Source: Klebsormidium nitens
Taxonomy: Eukaryota > Streptophyta > Klebsormidiophyceae > Klebsormidiales > Klebsormidiaceae
Direction: 5' to 3'
Length of the DNA: 44,598 nt
Assembly: GCA_000708835.1 (NCBI GenBank)
Contig: DF237615.1
Coordinates: 1 to 44,598, forward strand
Shown here: piece by piece, positions 44,531 to 44,598 of the stretch
Layout: every line of letters begins with the position of its first letter
Numbering within the stretch: the first letter of the stretch is position 1
Notes under the pieces: model-generated
What the model was told of the DNA's origin: nothing
What the model saw: the letters and a program-made list of their open reading frames with translations, nothing else
Databases searched by the model: none
Position numbers and translations under genes: made by a program

Positions 44531-44598
44531 CGCCGATGGTATATACTGACGGTCCGGCACGCCGGTCCGCGACGGTAGCAGTCAAACACTTCCGCGCA

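Larger units (their letters stand above)
42854..44598. other. Intergenic flank with clustered inverted repeats
   Basis: This 1.7 kb upstream of the membrane-protein gene has no supported coding sequence. It contains AGGTACC motifs (43170-43217), five short hairpin-forming inverted repeats, a decayed CCCTAA-like tract near 43920-43990 and a tRNA T-arm-like sequence near 44375-44405. Confidence 0.6.

Noticed and set aside
1-44598. CRISPR array, operon structure or bacterial insertion sequence
   Set aside because: All supported genes are intron-containing and eukaryotic; the tandem arrays have no spacer-repeat structure.

Overview
This is nuclear DNA of a green plant, most likely a streptophyte alga or bryophyte-grade organism; Klebsormidium-like is my best guess, but nothing in the window proves the species. 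The evidence is spliced genes with GT-AG introns of about 0.2 to 0.9 kb, GC-rich coding exons in AT-richer surroundings, plant-type start contexts such as ACCATGG, a peroxisomal 3-ketoacyl-CoA thiolase with a plant-type N-terminal PTS2 signal, and GT29 sialyltransferase-like modules. I built the exon models by hand: splice sites were chosen so that phase and protein sense both hold, and every multi-exon total is divisible by three.

Layout. (1) 1-184, +: probable last exon of a truncated upstream gene. (2) 240-11673, +: one 8-exon gene for a protein of about 2715 residues. A very long, mostly disordered region with helical stretches is followed by a divergent C-terminal protein kinase. (3) 12811-17577, -: 10-exon thiolase (KAT), tail to tail with the kinase gene. 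(4) 19632-28317, -: 9-exon gene for a coiled-coil protein of about 1412 residues, with a segment resembling outer-dynein-arm docking proteins. (5) 29202-37956, +: 9-exon gene for a type II membrane protein of 1097 residues with an IPT/TIG domain, two GT29 modules and an EGF-like module between them. Genes 4 and 5 are divergent and share an 884 bp intergenic region. (6) 39843-42853, -: 3-exon gene for a protein with two membrane segments and a large ectodomain. The remainder, including the last 1.7 kb, is intergenic, with inverted repeats and low-copy repeats.

The most unusual signal is repeated in three of the genes. Short pieces spanning an exon-intron junction (the exon edge plus its splice site plus adjacent intron) are copied in tandem outward from the functional exon into the intron, or past the stop codon. 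The kinase gene carries acceptor-side copies. The coiled-coil gene carries acceptor-side copies on one side of exon 3 and donor-side copies on the other. The GT29 gene carries six donor junctions in an array (one functional, five copies), an acceptor-side array with a period near 128 bp, and a copy of its stop-codon end. Near copies are well preserved and some keep an open frame and a splice site; distant copies are decayed. I call these splice-junction echoes. They look like repeated local tandem duplication enlarging introns and leaving orphan splice sites, and the clustering in one 28 kb stretch deserves genome-wide follow-up.

The genes do not form an obvious pathway: fatty-acid beta-oxidation, a kinase, a cytoskeletal or ciliary-type coiled coil, a Golgi-type glycosyltransferase fusion and a membrane protein are ordinary eukaryotic neighbours.
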